A stretch of 64,000 nucleotides of DNA. Origin: Candidatus Yanofskyibacteriota bacterium. GTDB lineage: Bacteria > Patescibacteria > Paceibacteria > 2-02-FULL-40-12 > IGHO2-12-FULL-4. Made by a program: the position numbers and the translations under genes. Under the pieces are notes generated by a model, which ran no database searches, was not told the DNA's origin, and saw only the letters and a list, made by a program, of their open reading frames with translations. The stretch is taken from contig JACPNK010000005.1 in NCBI GenBank assembly GCA_016185525.1, positions 62,001 through 126,000 of the forward strand, in the 5' to 3' direction. Shown piece after piece: positions 63,722 through 64,000 of the stretch (position 1 is the stretch's first letter; each line of letters starts with the position of its first letter).

Positions 63722-64000
63722 ATGAACTACAAAAAATTAATTGGATCGGGTCTGATTGCTTTAGGCATTATTTTTCTGCCCATTTTGGTCGTACCAGAAT
63801 ATCGCGCCGTCTCGGCTATTAAAAGCGCTATACAGCAAAAAAAGGCGGCTTTTGATAAAAAAAAGGTTTTGATGGACAAGATAGACACTTTAAGAATACA
63901 GACCAAAGAAAGACGCGCTGATCTTGAAAAGTTGGCGACTATTTTACCGGAGAGCCGAAAGACCCAAGAGGTGGTTGTTAACATTGAAGAAATGTCTAAA
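63722..64000 (+). CDS. pilO: PilO-like pilus assembly protein, 5' part
   Basis: 93 residues to the window edge, frame open. Short basic N-terminus, one membrane helix (LIGSGLIALGIIFLPILVV), then a coiled coil (IKSAIQQKKAAFDKKKVLMD) leading to LATILPESRKTQEVVVNIEE. This is the topology of PilO, partner of PilN in the inner-membrane alignment complex. Starts seven bases after pilN, as expected for pilMNO. The globular domain is outside the window. Confidence 0.82.
   Translation, partial: MNYKKLIGSGLIALGIIFLPILVVPEYRAVSAIKSAIQQKKAAFDKKKVLMDKIDTLRIQTKERRADLEKLATILPESRKTQEVVVNIEEMSK

Overview
The window looks like a chromosome segment from a Candidate Phyla Radiation (Patescibacteria, most likely Parcubacteria-like) bacterium. 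The gene set supports this: a shortened IF-2, an apparently proofreading-dead DNA polymerase I, type IV pilus and competence genes (pilM/N/O, comF, comM), few metabolic genes, twelve scattered single tRNAs, and short palindromes of the LPAGRQAG/LPDGQAG type inside reading frames. The assignment rests on gene content and sequence style, not on a marker-gene tree. TGA and TAG both behave as ordinary stops.

Layout. 0-8 kb: an intein-split UvrD helicase runs off the left edge, then tRNAs, the CCA-adding enzyme, a small DUF3800/NUDIX/methyltransferase island ending in a broken XRE gene beside tRNA-Arg, and a DUF5715 secreted protein. 8-14.5 kb: membrane and ChaN-like proteins, a sugar-nucleotide epimerase, an Xer recombinase, S15 and a NYN nuclease. 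14.6-19.8 kb: an ECF sigma factor with a DUF4349 partner, then three tandem cassettes, each a toxin-antitoxin pair followed by a membrane-anchored QKGF protein. The cassettes are joined by a repeated promoter that overlaps the end of the preceding gene. 19.9-27.8 kb: pnp, a DksA-like protein, comM, an M23/LysM hydrolase, yraN, and three parS-like palindromes. 27.8-33.7 kb: an envelope cluster (lipoprotein, secreted proteins, VWA protein) and a RelE-type TA pair.

33.8-38.9 kb: tsaE, polA, a DUF3048 protein and holA. 39.0-46.3 kb: a PrkA kinase / DUF444 VWA / SpoVR / second PrkA-like cluster, related to the YeaG-YeaH-YcgB stress system. 46.3-57.8 kb: a membrane glycosyltransferase, recG with a palindrome inserted in frame, an unknown gene with a near-consensus promoter, tRNA-Leu, a short RmlA-type enzyme, a LAGLIDADG endonuclease, a VanX-like dipeptidase, tRNA-Cys, rbfA, infB and a class A PBP. 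57.9-64 kb: an LhgO-like oxidase, three tRNA-Ser genes, a ParDE/RelE-type TA pair near a fourth QKGF protein, comF, and pilM-pilN-pilO running off the right edge.

The most unusual signals are the TA-plus-membrane-protein cassette array with its shared junction promoter, a structured element behind two tRNAs that carries an inverted copy of the adjacent T-arm, two related families of 145-195 bp palindromic intergenic elements, and palindromes that have entered conserved genes (recG, polA, uvrD) in frame.
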